The translations under genes and the position numbers were made by a program. The notes under the pieces were generated by a model. That model had not been told where the DNA came from. It worked only from the letters and a program-made list of their open reading frames with translations, and made no database searches. From the NCBI RefSeq assembly GCF_009295515.1, contig NZ_RQVV01000041.1, positions 1 through 40,919 of the forward strand: a stretch of 40,919 nucleotides of DNA, in the 5' to 3' direction. Below, in pieces: positions 25,783 through 35,457 of the stretch (its first letter is position 1; the number at the start of each line of letters is the position of its first letter). Source of the DNA: Erwinia endophytica (GTDB taxonomy: Bacteria; Pseudomonadota; Gammaproteobacteria; Enterobacterales; Enterobacteriaceae).

Positions 25783-28700
25783 ATGTTGAGTTTCTTCGTC
25801 AGGCGTCCCCGTTTTGCGATGGTTATCGCACTGGTTATCGCGTTGGTCGGTGGGATGGCGCTGAAAATTATCCCGATAGAACAGTTTCCTGAGATAACCC
25901 CACCGGTGGTTAGTGTGACCGCGCTTTATCCGGGCGCCAGCGCACGTGATGTCGCAGAGGCGGTCGGGGCGCCGATCGAGGCGCAGATTAACGGCGTCAG
26001 CAATATGCTGTATATGGAGTCGACCAGCAGCAACAGCGGCAGCTACCAGTTGACCATCACTTTTACCAGCGGCACCGATCCGGATATGGCGGCGGTGGAA
26101 GTACAAAACCGCCTTTCTCAGGTGACGGCTCAGTTGCCTGCCGAAGTGAATAATAACGGTATTTCGGTGCGTAAACGCGCCAGTAATATCCTGATGGGTA
26201 TCAGTGTTATTTCCCCGAATCATACCCATGATCCGCTGTTTCTCAGTAACTACACCTCGATTCGCCTGCGTGATGCGCTGGCCCGTATTAATGGTGTGGG
26301 CGATGTGCAGGTCTTTGGCGCCCGCGATTACAGTATGCGTATCTGGCTTGACCCGCAACGGATGGAAGCCTTGCATATCACCACCGATGAGGTGATTCAG
26401 GCATTACAGCAGCAGAACGTGCAGGCAGCAGCGGGCCAGGTTGGTGCAGCTCCTTCGCCCGCCGCGCAGGAGAATACGCTGACTATCAGCGGTCAGGGAC
26501 GGCTGATGACCGCGGAAGAGTTCTCACGCGTGGTTATCCGTAGCAATCAGCATGGCGGGATGGTGCGTATCAGCGACATTGCGAATACGGAACTGGGGGC
26601 ACAAAACTATCAGGTGAACGCGGCGTTGAATAACAACGAAGGGGCATTCCTGATGGTTTATCCAGCACCACAGGCCAATGCTCTCAGTGTCGCGAACGCG
26701 GTACGTGCGGAGATGGCCAGCCAGGCGCGGTCCTTCCCGGACGATATGGAATACCAGATTAAATTTGACGCCACCCAGCCGATCACCGCGACCTTGAAAG
26801 AAATTGCTGTTTCACTGGTACTGACGTTGGTGGTGGTGCTGGCGGTGGTGTGGCTGTTCCTGCAGAGTCTGCGGGCGACTTTCATTGTCGCGTTGACCAT
26901 CCCGGTTTCTCTGTTGGGCACCTTTGCCGTATTACTGTTGTTTGGTTATTCGGCCAATATGCTCAGCCTGTTCGCCATTATCCTTGCACTCACCATTGTG
27001 GTGGATGACGCGATTGTGGTGGTGGAAAACGTTGAACGGTTATTGCTGGAGGACTCTGAGCTGACGCCTGCCGCCGCCACTCGCAAAGCGCTCGGCCAGA
27101 TTGCCGGACCGGTTATTGCCACCACCCTGGTGCTGTTGGCGGTCTTTGTGCCGATTGCGGTGTTACCGGGTATTGTCGGCGAGCTGTATCGCCAGTTCGC
27201 CGTCACGCTGTCGGCGGCGATGGTGTTGTCCAGCGTCAATGCGCTGACGCTGACGCCTGCACTGTGTGCCTGTTTGCTGAAAAGGCGCGCGGCACCGACT
27301 AAGGGACCGTTTGCGGTGTTCAACCGAATGGTTGATCGTACTCGTGATGGTTATGTCGCGCTGTCACGTAAAGTCAGCCGTTATGCGCTGACGACCGTGG
27401 TGGTGATGTTGGCGGCAGGTACGGTCACCTGGCTGGGCTATCAGCAACTGCCCGGCGGTTTCCTGCCCGAAGAAGATGAAGGCTATATTTTTGTTAACGT
27501 ACAACTTCCTGATGGCGCTGCGTTGCAACGTACGCAACGGGTCATGGAAGAGTTAAACGGTCTGGTCCAGAAAAATCCGTCGGTGGAAGATGTGATTAAA
27601 ATCACCGGATTCAGCTTGTTGGGTGGCGGTAACGCCGCTAATAGCGGATTTGCTATCGTCCTGTTAAAGGACTGGCAGGAACGTCCACCGGTCTCTCAGG
27701 TTTTGCCACAGCTTCAACAGCAACTGGCCAGTATCTCTTCTGCGACCATCATGGCTTTCGTGCCGCCCGCCATCAGTGGGTTGGGCAATGCGGCGGGTTT
27801 TGACCTGAGAATTCAGGCGATGGAAGGGCAGTCGCCACAAGAGTTGGCGCGTATTGGTCAGAGCGTGATTATGGCGGCTAATCAGAATCCGCTGCTCAGC
27901 CGTGTTTTTACCACCTTCAGCGCCAACGTACCGGAGATGACCCTGGCGGTGGATAGAGACAGGGCTGCGCTGATGGGGGTGCCGGTTAGCCGTATATTTA
28001 CGGTGTTGCAGACCTCGCTGGGCGGCAGAAATGTCGGTGATTTCACGCTGAATAACCGTCAGTTCCGGGTGCAGTTGCAGAATGATATGGATTTTCGTCA
28101 GCGCAGTGATCAACTGATGCAACTGACGGTACGCAGTGACAGCGGCAGCGCTGTCAGTCTGAATCAACTGGTGACGTTGACTCCGTCGGTTGGCGCGCCT
28201 TATATCATGCAGTACAACCAGTTTCCGGCGCTGGCGGTCAGCGGTTCCGGGGCGCCGGGTGTCAGCTCGGCGCAGGCGATGCAGGCGATGGAGAACGTGC
28301 TGGCAGAACATCTGCCCGTGGGTTACAGCTACAGTTGGAGCGGCATGTCGTTGCAGGAACAGCAAACCGGCAACCAGGCGGTGCTGATTTATTTGGCGGC
28401 GGTCATTTTCGCCTGGTTGTTCCTGGTGGCGCAGTATGAAAGTTGGAGCGTCCCGCTGGCGGTGCTGCTTTCGGTAGTCTTCGCTGCTGGCGGCGCGGTG
28501 GCGGGTTTGCACTTTATGGGCTTTGCCAACGATGTCTATGCGCAGATAGGTCTGGTTCTGCTCACCGGGCTGGCGGCGAAAAACGCCATTCTGATAGTCG
28601 AGTTTGCCCGGGATCGGCGTGAACAAGGCGCCGATATCGCTGTGGCCGCAGAACAGGCCGCTAAGCAGCGTTTTCGGGCTGTGATGATGACGGCTATCTC

Positions 28701-28890
28701 ATTTATTCTTGGTGTGTTGCCGCTGGTGTTGGCCAGTGGTGCGGGTGCGGCCAGTCGGCAGATCATCGGTATTACGGTGTTCAGCGGCATGCTGGTGGCG
28801 ACGCTGGTTGGGGTGGTCTTCATTCCTGCGCTTTATTTGCATATTCAGCGGTTGCGTGAGTGGGTCAAGAAGCCGCGCGGAGAAAAATAA
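25783..28890 (+). CDS. RND multidrug efflux pump (HAE1 family)
   Basis: A 1035-residue inner-membrane proton antiporter of the AcrB/MexB type with 12 helices and two large periplasmic loops. The proton-relay aspartates are D408-D409 in [20 protein letters not shown]. Other hallmarks are [18 protein letters not shown] at the start, the conserved [14 protein letters not shown] porter segment, [25 protein letters not shown], and [21 protein letters not shown] near the C-terminus. Such pumps export drugs, dyes, bile salts and plant phenolics as trimers. The exact substrate cannot be read. It overlaps the next permease gene by one base. It is not one of the E. coli acr/mdt genes with confidence, so no symbol is given. 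Confidence 0.95.
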   Translation: MLSFFVRRPRFAMVIALVIALVGGMALKIIPIEQFPEITPPVVSVTALYPGASARDVAEAVGAPIEAQINGVSNMLYMESTSSNSGSYQLTITFTSGTDPDMAAVEVQNRLSQVTAQLPAEVNNNGISVRKRASNILMGISVISPNHTHDPLFLSNYTSIRLRDALARINGVGDVQVFGARDYSMRIWLDPQRMEALHITTDEVIQALQQQNVQAAAGQVGAAPSPAAQENTLTISGQGRLMTAEEFSRVVIRSNQHGGMVRISDIANTELGAQNYQVNAALNNNEGAFLMVYPAPQANALSVANAVRAEMASQARSFPDDMEYQIKFDATQPITATLKEIAVSLVLTLVVVLAVVWLFLQSLRATFIVALTIPVSLLGTFAVLLLFGYSANMLSLFAIILALTIVVDDAIVVVENVERLLLEDSELTPAAATRKALGQIAGPVIATTLVLLAVFVPIAVLPGIVGELYRQFAVTLSAAMVLSSVNALTLTPALCACLLKRRAAPTKGPFAVFNRMVDRTRDGYVALSRKVSRYALTTVVVMLAAGTVTWLGYQQLPGGFLPEEDEGYIFVNVQLPDGAALQRTQRVMEELNGLVQKNPSVEDVIKITGFSLLGGGNAANSGFAIVLLKDWQERPPVSQVLPQLQQQLASISSATIMAFVPPAISGLGNAAGFDLRIQAMEGQSPQELARIGQSVIMAANQNPLLSRVFTTFSANVPEMTLAVDRDRAALMGVPVSRIFTVLQTSLGGRNVGDFTLNNRQFRVQLQNDMDFRQRSDQLMQLTVRSDSGSAVSLNQLVTLTPSVGAPYIMQYNQFPALAVSGSGAPGVSSAQAMQAMENVLAEHLPVGYSYSWSGMSLQEQQTGNQAVLIYLAAVIFAWLFLVAQYESWSVPLAVLLSVVFAAGGAVAGLHFMGFANDVYAQIGLVLLTGLAAKNAILIVEFARDRREQGADIAVAAEQAAKQRFRAVMMTAISFILGVLPLVLASGAGAASRQIIGITVFSGMLVATLVGVVFIPALYLHIQRLREWVKKPRGEK

Positions 28891-29933
28891 TGGGCCCCAT
28901 ATCCGGACGGGAAGGTACGTTTAAAGCCATAGTGATGCTCGGTATGCTGGTGATCATTCTGGCTGGCATCCGGGCTGGTGCTGACATTGTCGTACCGTTT
29001 ATTCTGGCCATTTTTGTGGCGGTTATCCTCAATCCGCTCGTCAGGTTGCTGCAGCGGATTGGCGTTCCCCGTGTCCTGGCGGTTTCGCTACTGATTGGGG
29101 TAATCGTGCTGGCTGGCGCGCTGTTACTGACGACGCTGGTCGGTATGCTGAATGATTTCACCCGGACGTTACCGCAGTATCGCGAGGTGATGCTGGCATC
29201 GTTGCTGGAAATACAAGAAATAGCGGCGCATTTTAATGTGCAGGTCTCTACTGAAGCGCTGGTCGCCATGGTTGATCCGAATGCGGCTATCAATCTGATC
29301 AGCCGCCTGTTGTCTCAGCTTTCCGGCGCGGTGTCCGGCATTTTCCTGTTGCTGATGACCGTGGTTTTTATGCTGTTTGAAGTCCCGTTATTGGCCGGGA
29401 AATTACAGCGACTCTTCCGCCACCCTTCGCAGGGAATGGCCACTATCCAGAAGGCACTGGATAGCGTCAGTCGGTATCTGGTGTTAAAAACAGCCATCAG
29501 TTTGCTGACCGGTTGTGTGGTCTGGTTGATGCTGCTGTCGCTGGATGTTCGCTTTGCGCTGCTGTGGGGGATGCTGGCGTTTGCGCTCAACTATATTCCT
29601 AATATTGGCTCAGTGATTGCGGCGGTCTTGCCCATTATGCAGGTGTTGATTTTCCAGGGCACGGGTGACGCGCTCCTGGTGACGGTGGGGTATCTGCTGC
29701 TGAATGTGCTGCTTGGCAATATTCTGGATCCGCGGCTGATGGGCCGTGGGTTGGGGTTGTCCACGCTGGTAGTATTTTTGTCACTGATTTTCTGGGGGTG
29801 GCTGCTTGGTCCGGTCGGCATGTTGTTATCCGTGCCGCTGACAATCGTGGCAAAAATCGCCCTGGAACAGACTCAGGACGGGAAACCGCTGGCGCTGCTG
29901 CTCAGTGACGGCAGCGACCAGCAGGATGATTAA
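28890..29933 (+). CDS. AI-2E family (PerM/YhhT-like) membrane permease
   Basis: A 347-residue inner-membrane protein of the AI-2 exporter (TqsA/PerM) family with about seven to eight helices. Family parts: [25 protein letters not shown] (near 40-65), [25 protein letters not shown] (near 220-245) and [45 protein letters not shown] near the end. Members include AI-2 exporters and Na+/H+ antiporters, so the substrate is open. The ATG at 28890 overlaps the pump's TAA (TAATG) with GGAGA upstream, showing translational coupling. An in-frame start at 28860 lies inside the pump gene and is less likely. The stop overlaps that of the converging hydrolase gene. Confidence 0.9.
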   Translation: MGPISGREGTFKAIVMLGMLVIILAGIRAGADIVVPFILAIFVAVILNPLVRLLQRIGVPRVLAVSLLIGVIVLAGALLLTTLVGMLNDFTRTLPQYREVMLASLLEIQEIAAHFNVQVSTEALVAMVDPNAAINLISRLLSQLSGAVSGIFLLLMTVVFMLFEVPLLAGKLQRLFRHPSQGMATIQKALDSVSRYLVLKTAISLLTGCVVWLMLLSLDVRFALLWGMLAFALNYIPNIGSVIAAVLPIMQVLIFQGTGDALLVTVGYLLLNVLLGNILDPRLMGRGLGLSTLVVFLSLIFWGWLLGPVGMLLSVPLTIVAKIALEQTQDGKPLALLLSDGSDQQDD

Positions 29934-31378
29934 TTCAGCGTCTGATTGACCCGTTGTAGCATCCAGGGCCAGAAGGGATTGGATGACTGCCGCATGAGCA
30001 TATCCAGACTGACCATCAGAACCGAGCGCTCGCCGCGCGGCGCCAGATCGCCAAAACTGATACCAAACGCATTGGGAGGTTCTGGCGTGCGGCCATATAA
30101 TGAATCGCTGACAGGAAACGGCAGCGCGACGTGTGACAGGGAATAGACATCGCTGGGGTAGTTGATGCCCAACGGTGTGCGAGTGGTGGTGGTGGCTCCC
30201 GCCTGCGTCGTTTCCGCCACCGTGGCGTTGCTTTGTGGCGAGGCATTGGTCACCAGCGTCGTGGTGTAGTTGCGCGGCGCAGGCGGCAGCAGGTGTTCCG
30301 CCGTATGTCTGGCGCTGCGGCGCATCAGTGGCGAAAGCTGCACTGACTGGTTCACATCAAACAGCACCAGTTCGCTGCCGTTAGCGGGTAACAGATTATA
30401 TAACGCGCGGACCACTGCGGGCGTGCTCACCGTGGCATCAGCCACCGACTGAAACGTTAATATCGGCGGCAGTTTTTCCAACAGTTTATTTTCCCGGCCA
30501 CGGTTCAACTGAGTTTGTAATGCGCTGGTCAACAACCATGACTGACGTGCGGCTTTGACCGGGAAGGAATTGTACTTAAACGGATTAAATTCTGGCAGGA
30601 TGCTGAGCCATGCCGAGCGGGCAAAGGCTGGCAGCAACGACGGTAACCCGGCCAGTCCGGCGTAGCGAGCGTAGGTGCTGACGCCAATCATCGGTGAAAT
30701 CAGGATCAGGCGATTGGGCGCTGGCAGGGACGGATTATCAAGGGTATCCAGCGTATATTTCATCGCCAGGGCGCCGCCATTGGAAAAGCCGATAATCTGC
30801 AATGGCGCCCCAGCCGGAATGCGTTGCCGGGCTTCACGTACGGCAAGCCGGGTGGCGGCCATCCAGTCTTCCCAATCCACGCGGGTCAGCGCCGCAGGGA
30901 CCGTGCCGTGGCCTGGCAGGCGGATAGCCACCGCCACATAACCTTTCTGCTGATAATCCATGGCAAAATGGCGCAGGCTGTAGGGTGAATCCGTCAGTCC
31001 GTGCAGCAAAACCACCGCGCCGCGGGGTGTGCCTTGCGGAAGCAGCTCGTAAGATCGGTTCCAGTCAGTGGCGAAATGTTCCGGGTAAACCGGGCTTTTT
31101 TCAGCGTAGCGGTTGAGGATTTCCGGCGTGTCATCGCTGATTTTGTCACTGACGTTGCGCTTCATCTCGGCGAAGATGTTCTGTTCATTTTCCAGATAAT
31201 CCTGCCAGTTATCTCGATCCATCTGTCTGGCGCTCAGTTCCTCTGGCACCCACTTGTGCCAGGGCTGTAAATCGGGGCCGCGTTCTGTTATCGCAATGCG
31301 CAGTGTCAACAGGGCTATCGCAATTATCAGCAGGACGATCAGCGATCGTTTTACCAGAATTCGTGTCCTTTTCAGCAT
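29930..31378 (-). CDS. Membrane-anchored alpha/beta hydrolase
   Basis: A 482-residue protein with an N-terminal membrane anchor (about residues 11-29) and a serine-hydrolase fold. The oxyanion region is [13 protein letters not shown] (122-134), the nucleophile S199 in IIGFSNGGA, the acid probably D314 (SVADATVST) and the base probably H416 (SLSHVALPF). About 60 residues rich in T, N and A (370-405) separate the acid from the histidine, an unusual insert. The substrate (ester or lipid) is unknown. The gene is divergent from the mgtA promoter region and its stop codon overlaps the permease stop (shared TTAA). Confidence 0.85.
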   Translation of the reverse strand: MLKRTRILVKRSLIVLLIIAIALLTLRIAITERGPDLQPWHKWVPEELSARQMDRDNWQDYLENEQNIFAEMKRNVSDKISDDTPEILNRYAEKSPVYPEHFATDWNRSYELLPQGTPRGAVVLLHGLTDSPYSLRHFAMDYQQKGYVAVAIRLPGHGTVPAALTRVDWEDWMAATRLAVREARQRIPAGAPLQIIGFSNGGALAMKYTLDTLDNPSLPAPNRLILISPMIGVSTYARYAGLAGLPSLLPAFARSAWLSILPEFNPFKYNSFPVKAARQSWLLTSALQTQLNRGRENKLLEKLPPILTFQSVADATVSTPAVVRALYNLLPANGSELVLFDVNQSVQLSPLMRRSARHTAEHLLPPAPRNYTTTLVTNASPQSNATVAETTQAGATTTTRTPLGINYPSDVYSLSHVALPFPVSDSLYGRTPEPPNAFGISFGDLAPRGERSVLMVSLDMLMRQSSNPFWPWMLQRVNQTLN

Positions 31379-31521
31379 AGTCGTGTTGTCCTCTCTGTTA
31401 TCCGCTTGAAGTATATACCCTGTGGCCCGGATTATTTTGGCTGCCAGGTGGGGGAATTGCGTTGATCGTCGTCATCAGTCATCGTCCATGCGCGTGTCCG
31501 GTTGCATCACTAAATGAGGAT

Positions 31522-31538
31522 TGTTGATAAACGGTTTA
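31522..31538 (+). promoter_or_regulatory. PhoP box of mgtA
   Basis: TGTTGATAAACGGTTTA fits the PhoP direct repeat (G/T)GTTTA-N5-(G/T)GTTTA with one mismatch in the first half. A TATAGT that could be the -10 element lies at 31562-31567, 23 bp downstream; this is about one helical turn further than in the usual PhoP promoter. mgtA is a classic PhoP target under low magnesium. Confidence 0.6.
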
Positions 31539-31573
31539 GTTACTTCGTCCGCAGGCCGGATTATAGTGGCGGC

Positions 31574-31943
31574 GTTTTTATTCATGGAGAACACCTTTGG
31601 ACAGTCACCCCTTCAGTTTTATTCTGTAAGGTAAGCTAATACCTTCATTTGCTTACCGAAAAACCGGTGGGCAATGTTTCATCTCTCCCCTGAGTGTCAC
31701 ATCCCCGTTTGTCTTTGAATTGGGTCCCGTGCTGATAACGGGCAAGGATAGCATGATGAAAGAACCTCCGACCTGTAGCGGGCGATGGTACACGGGCAGA
31801 ATAATAAGGAGCGACGACCTGCTGTAATCCTCCGGTCTGTTCTGGCTACCTGTTCTCGTCCTGATCCCTGGAACTTAAAAAATCCTCATGTGCAGGAGAA
31901 CGTTCTTGTGCCTGAACAAAAAAGAAAATTAAGGATCTGGCAG
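31574..31943 (+). promoter_or_regulatory. Long mgtA 5' leader with competing hairpins
   Basis: If transcription starts near 31574, the leader is about 370 nt, comparable with the 264-nt E. coli mgtA leader that senses magnesium. Two mutually exclusive stems share GGTA: AAGGTA/TACCTT (31628-31633 with 31640-31645) and GGTAAGC/GCTTACC (31630-31636 with 31651-31657). A further stem CCCGT/ACGGG (31726-31742) ends directly before the ribosome site of a 24-codon leader ORF. C-rich, G-poor stretches (31681-31725 and 31828-31870) could be Rho-loading sites. I see no sequence similarity to the E. coli leader that I could vouch for; the layout is similar. Confidence 0.5.
31753..31827 (+). CDS. Leader peptide ORF before mgtA (MgtL-like position)
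   Basis: A 24-codon ORF starting ATG-ATG-AAA-GAA-CCT-CCG (MMKEPP...), with AAGGA 4-7 bases upstream, the best ribosome site in the leader. It ends at TAA 31825-31827. E. coli MgtL (17 residues, starting MEPDPTP) controls mgtA: its acidic/proline N-terminus destabilises ribosomes at low magnesium and changes the leader RNA. The early E-P-P here is consistent with that idea, but the rest is not proline-rich and is not recognisably MgtL. Function is inference. Confidence 0.4.
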   Translation: MMKEPPTCSGRWYTGRIIRSDDLL

Positions 31944-34631
31944 ATGAAAATGCATAACGACGCCAACGTAAAACTCGCCCGTGATTTAGCCATCGCCAGC
32001 GAGACACAACAGAGCCTGGACAACACCCTGGCGCGTCTGAACACCCAATGTAATGGCCTGACCCAGCAAGATGCCGCTGAGCGTCTGCTGCAGCATGGCA
32101 AAAATCAGGTGGCGAATGAAAAAGCGCCGCCCGCGCTGTTGCAGTTGTTTCAGGCTTTTAATAATCCGTTTATCTGGGTACTGATAGCTCTGGCTGTTAT
32201 CAGCTATTTTACCGATTATTTTTTACCGCTGCGAAAAGGTGAAGAGACCGATCTGACTGGCGTGATAATCATGCTGATCATGGTGGCGCTTAGCGGTCTG
32301 CTGAGATTCTGGCAGGAGTATCGCACCAATAAAGCCGCTGAAGCGCTGAAATCACTGGTGCGTACCACCGCCACCGTTATCCGTCGTAGTAGCGAAACGG
32401 CACAACCGGTCAGGATGGAAGTTCCGTTACAGGAGGTGGTGCCTGGCGACATTATCTTTCTCTCGGCGGGTGATATGGTTCCGGCGGATGTTCGCCTGCT
32501 CTCCTCCCGCGATCTGTTTGTCAGCCAGGCCGCGCTGAGCGGTGAAGCGATCCCGATTGAGAAATACGACACCCTGTCCAGCATCAGTGCCAAAGCGGCA
32601 GGAACAGAGCGTGATGACAACGATCTGCTGAGTATGCCTGGCATCTGCCTGATGGGGACCAGTGTTGCCAGTGGTACGGCCACGGCGATCGTGGTGGCGA
32701 CCGGTAATCACACCTGGTTTGGTTCGCTGGCGAAATCCGTGGTTGGCAGCCGTCCGCAAACGGCTTTCGATCGTGGGGTGAACAGCGTGAGTTGGCTGCT
32801 GATCCGCTTTATGCTGGTGATGGTGCCGGTGGTGCTGTTCATCAATGGTTTCACCAAAGGTGACTGGAGCGATGCGCTGATGTTTGCGCTGGCCGTGGCA
32901 GTGGGGCTGACCCCGGAGATGTTGCCAATGATCGTCAGCTCCAATCTGGCGAAAGGGGCTATCGCCATGTCTCGTCGTAAAGTGGTGGTGAAACGTCTTA
33001 ACGCCATCCAGAACTTTGGTGCGATGGACGTGCTGTGTACCGATAAAACCGGCACGCTAACCGAGGATCGCATCATTCTGGCCCAGCACCTGGACGTACA
33101 CGGGCAGAGCAATGAGCGCGCCCTGCAACTGGCCTGGCTGAACAGCCGCCACCAGAGCGGGGTGAAAAACCTGATGGACAAAGCGATCCTCCGCTTCAGT
33201 CAGGGCCACCTGGCGGTCAGTGGACTGGGGCGCTACCATAAAGTCGACGAGTTGCCGTTTGATTTTGAACGTCGTCGCCTGTCGATTGTGGTCGCTGACG
33301 AGAACGACCAGCAAAAGCTGATCTGTAAAGGTGCGGTGGATGAAATGCTGGCGGTATCCAGTCACTGGATGGATGCCGGGGAATGCCGTGTGCTGGATGA
33401 AGCGGCTCGCCAGCAGTGGCGCCAGCAGGTTGACAGCCTGAACCACCAGGGGTTCCGGGTGTTGCTGATTGGGGAGCGCAATCTGGACAATACGCCATTG
33501 CGCCTGCCGTTAAGTAAAAATGATGAGCGTGAGCTGACGCTCTGCGGCCTGCTGACTTTTCTTGATCCACCTAAAGAGAGTGCCGGACAGGCGATCGCGG
33601 CGCTGTATGAAAATGGCGTGACGGTGAAAGTGTTGACCGGCGATAATGCCGTTATCACCCGTAAAATTTGTCGGGATGTCGGACTGGAGCCCGGTGAACC
33701 GTTGTGCGGCAGTGAAATTGAACGGCTGGATGACGCTGAGCTGTCCCGGCGGGTTGAAGCCAGAACCATTTTCTGCCGTCTGACCCCGCAGCAGAAATCC
33801 CGGGTGTTACAGGCCTTGCAGCATAATGGGCATACCGTCGGTTTCCTTGGCGATGGCATTAACGATGCGCCAGCGCTGAGAGAGGCGGATATTGGCATTT
33901 CAGTGGATACGGCGACGGATATTGCCAAAGAGTCTGCCGATATTATTCTGTTGGAAAAGAATTTGATGGTACTGGAGCAGGGCGTTATTAAGGGGCGTGA
34001 GACGTTTGGCAACATTATCAAATACCTGAATATGACGGCCAGTTCTAACTTTGGCAATGTGCTCTCGGTACTGGTCGCCAGCGCCTTTATTCCATTCCTG
34101 CCGATGCTGGCTATCCATCTGTTAATTCAAAATTTGATGTATGACCTGTCGCAGTTGGCGCTGCCATGGGACAAAATGGATAAAGCCTTTCTGCGTAAGC
34201 CCCGTAAGTGGGACGCGAAGAATATTGGCCGCTTCATGCTGTGGATTGGCCCGACATCTTCGTTGTTTGATATCGCCACGTTCCTGATCATGTGGCAGGT
34301 GTTTGCCGCCAACAGTGTGGAGCACCAGGCGCTGTTCCAGTCGGGCTGGTTTGTTGAAGGGTTACTGTCACAGACGCTGGTGGTGCATATGTTGCGCACC
34401 CGCAAAATTCCGTTTATCCAGAGTCGGGCAGCCTGGCCCGTGATGCTGATGACAGGGCTGGTGATGGTGGCGGGGATTTATATTCCATTCTCACCGCTGG
34501 GGCATGCTGTTGGGCTGGTGCCGCTGCCCTGGTCTTACTTTCCATGGCTGGTCGCCATACTGTGTGGTTACTGCGTAGTGACTCAGGGCATGAAATATCT
34601 CTATATCCGTCGCTTTGGTCAGTGGTTCTGA
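31944..34631 (+). CDS. mgtA: Magnesium-translocating P-type ATPase MgtA
   Basis: An 895-residue P3B-type ATPase (E. coli MgtA 898) importing Mg2+ across the inner membrane. Start chosen at the ATG 31944 (AAGGA upstream); the frame stays open to 31785 across the leader but that part is not MgtA-like, and the ATG at 31950 is also possible. Order: N-terminal cytosolic part, helices 1-2 (about 70-120), actuator domain with ALSGEA (about 195), helices 3-4 with LTPEMLPMIVSSNLAKGA, phosphorylation site D367 in CTDKTGTLTED, nucleotide domain, LTGDNAVITRKICRDVGL, hinge FLGDGINDAPALREADIGISVD, and six C-terminal helices. The N-terminus resembles MgtB/MgtA of other enterobacteria rather than E. coli MgtA. 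Likely PhoP and leader controlled. Confidence 0.93.
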   Translation: MKMHNDANVKLARDLAIASETQQSLDNTLARLNTQCNGLTQQDAAERLLQHGKNQVANEKAPPALLQLFQAFNNPFIWVLIALAVISYFTDYFLPLRKGEETDLTGVIIMLIMVALSGLLRFWQEYRTNKAAEALKSLVRTTATVIRRSSETAQPVRMEVPLQEVVPGDIIFLSAGDMVPADVRLLSSRDLFVSQAALSGEAIPIEKYDTLSSISAKAAGTERDDNDLLSMPGICLMGTSVASGTATAIVVATGNHTWFGSLAKSVVGSRPQTAFDRGVNSVSWLLIRFMLVMVPVVLFINGFTKGDWSDALMFALAVAVGLTPEMLPMIVSSNLAKGAIAMSRRKVVVKRLNAIQNFGAMDVLCTDKTGTLTEDRIILAQHLDVHGQSNERALQLAWLNSRHQSGVKNLMDKAILRFSQGHLAVSGLGRYHKVDELPFDFERRRLSIVVADENDQQKLICKGAVDEMLAVSSHWMDAGECRVLDEAARQQWRQQVDSLNHQGFRVLLIGERNLDNTPLRLPLSKNDERELTLCGLLTFLDPPKESAGQAIAALYENGVTVKVLTGDNAVITRKICRDVGLEPGEPLCGSEIERLDDAELSRRVEARTIFCRLTPQQKSRVLQALQHNGHTVGFLGDGINDAPALREADIGISVDTATDIAKESADIILLEKNLMVLEQGVIKGRETFGNIIKYLNMTASSNFGNVLSVLVASAFIPFLPMLAIHLLIQNLMYDLSQLALPWDKMDKAFLRKPRKWDAKNIGRFMLWIGPTSSLFDIATFLIMWQVFAANSVEHQALFQSGWFVEGLLSQTLVVHMLRTRKIPFIQSRAAWPVMLMTGLVMVAGIYIPFSPLGHAVGLVPLPWSYFPWLVAILCGYCVVTQGMKYLYIRRFGQWF

Positions 34632-34722
34632 GACGGGACCGTCACCGTGATGGCGCAGTACTTTGTCGGTCGCTTTCTTTACCCGCGACTTACTGATGTG
34701 CTGCGGGCCATAAACGGGCTTC

Positions 34723-34752
34723 CGGGTGGGCGATTGTCCACCCGACCTTTAT
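34723..34752 (+). terminator. Terminator after mgtA (possibly bidirectional)
   Basis: CGGGTGG/CCACCCG (7 bp, 8-nt loop) is followed by ACCTTTATTTAT. It lies 91 bp after the mgtA stop and just beyond the end of the leftward small membrane gene, so it may serve both. Confidence 0.55.
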
Positions 34753-34995
34753 TTATACCTTGAGAAATCGTAGATAAATAAAGCGCAGTACCCAGTATTC
34801 CAACGCGCCTAACAACAAAAACCACACGCAAAATACCAGAGTGTAAAGCTGGTTGATGTCGCTCAGATGGAGCATCGCCACCAGTTTGTGCGTCAGACTC
34901 AAACCAAACCACGGTGCTGGCAACAACAGCGCGGAAAGAAAGCCCAGAAACAGGACGCTCATTGGCATTAAAAAAGTCAGAAAAGGGTTTTTCAT
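34753..34995 (-). CDS. Small membrane protein, two helices
   Basis: An 80-residue hydrophobic protein with two predicted membrane segments (about residues 6-28 and 49-70), separated by a loop SLTHKLVAMLHLSDINQLYT. GGATGGAATG lies just before its ATG. I do not recognise the family. It converges on mgtA and sits between two metal transporters, which may hint at a magnesium or manganese link, as small membrane proteins modulate MgtA in E. coli (MgtS), but this is only positional. Charge bias at the ends (KNP start, LRFLKV end) fits a real membrane protein. Confidence 0.6.
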   Translation of the reverse strand: MKNPFLTFLMPMSVLFLGFLSALLLPAPWFGLSLTHKLVAMLHLSDINQLYTLVFCVWFLLLGALEYWVLRFIYLRFLKV

Positions 34996-35291
34996 TTACA
35001 TTCCATCCCAGTCAGTGACCGCCATTTTCCGGTAATCTGGCTGTCGGTGCAATCTTCTGGCATTCAGGGCCAGGGAAACCTCATTGTAAACTCACTGAAT
35101 AACGCGGCTCAATCTCCTGGCAGGGGATAAAATCCGGGCATGCCGTGAAAAATTTTTCTGTCACAAATTCTCTTTATGTTGCCGTTTTTTGCCTGGCAAC
35201 CCCCAGTTTCTACAAGGATAAAGAGGGTAAGTCAGTAATTCTTTTGGCCTTTCTGTTGATGTTTTTGACGATTATTTAGCATTCGTTAAAA
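34996..35291. other. Gap upstream of mntP
   Basis: No gene is supported. An inverted repeat GTTGCC-N11-GGCAAC with a T-run in the loop lies at 35178-35200. A 20-codon ORF at 35176 lacks a ribosome site. The stretch may hold the promoter of the leftward small membrane gene. Confidence 0.4.
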
Positions 35292-35311
35292 AGTATAGCC
35301 AGAGCTATATT
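35292..35311. promoter_or_regulatory. MntR-type operator before mntP
   Basis: The core is TATAGCCAGAGCTATA, a perfect 6-bp inverted repeat with a 4-bp spacer, close to the known enterobacterial MntR box AACATAGC-N4-GCTATGTT. It lies 147 bp before the mntP ATG. MntR with manganese activates mntP in E. coli. Confidence 0.65.
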
Positions 35312-35457
35312 CAAACCCATGATTTTACTGTCTTTTTTTTTATCTAAATTCATGCGAGGATGCGTTTCTCAATTAGCCTCTCGCGCGTAGTCATGCTGTG
35401 AGAATTGTTCTTTTGATGCTTGAGTGGTCATAAAGCCGCCAGGCCGGTATAACCACA

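Noticed and set aside
27664-28626. 320-codon open frame antisense to the RND pump gene (also long antisense frames at 25573-26376, 9107-9826 and 16494-17384)
   Set aside because: Shadow frames of well-supported genes; H/R/Q-rich translations without motifs or ribosome sites.
31431-31481. Leftward 16-codon acidic ORF (MTDDDDQ...) between the hydrolase gene and the mgtA promoter
   Set aside because: Acidic start is curious, but there is no convincing ribosome site and no promoter evidence.
31584-31634. 16-codon ORF (MENTFGQSPLQ...) early in the mgtA leader as an MgtL candidate
   Set aside because: No ribosome site, and it starts only about ten bases after the predicted transcription start; the ORF at 31753 is far better placed.
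31785-31943. N-terminal extension of MgtA by 53 residues
   Set aside because: The frame is open, but the sequence is leader RNA and not MgtA-like; a good AAGGA precedes the ATG at 31944.
35176-35238. 20-codon proline-containing ORF upstream of mntP
   Set aside because: No ribosome site and upstream of the MntR box, so probably not in the mntP transcript.
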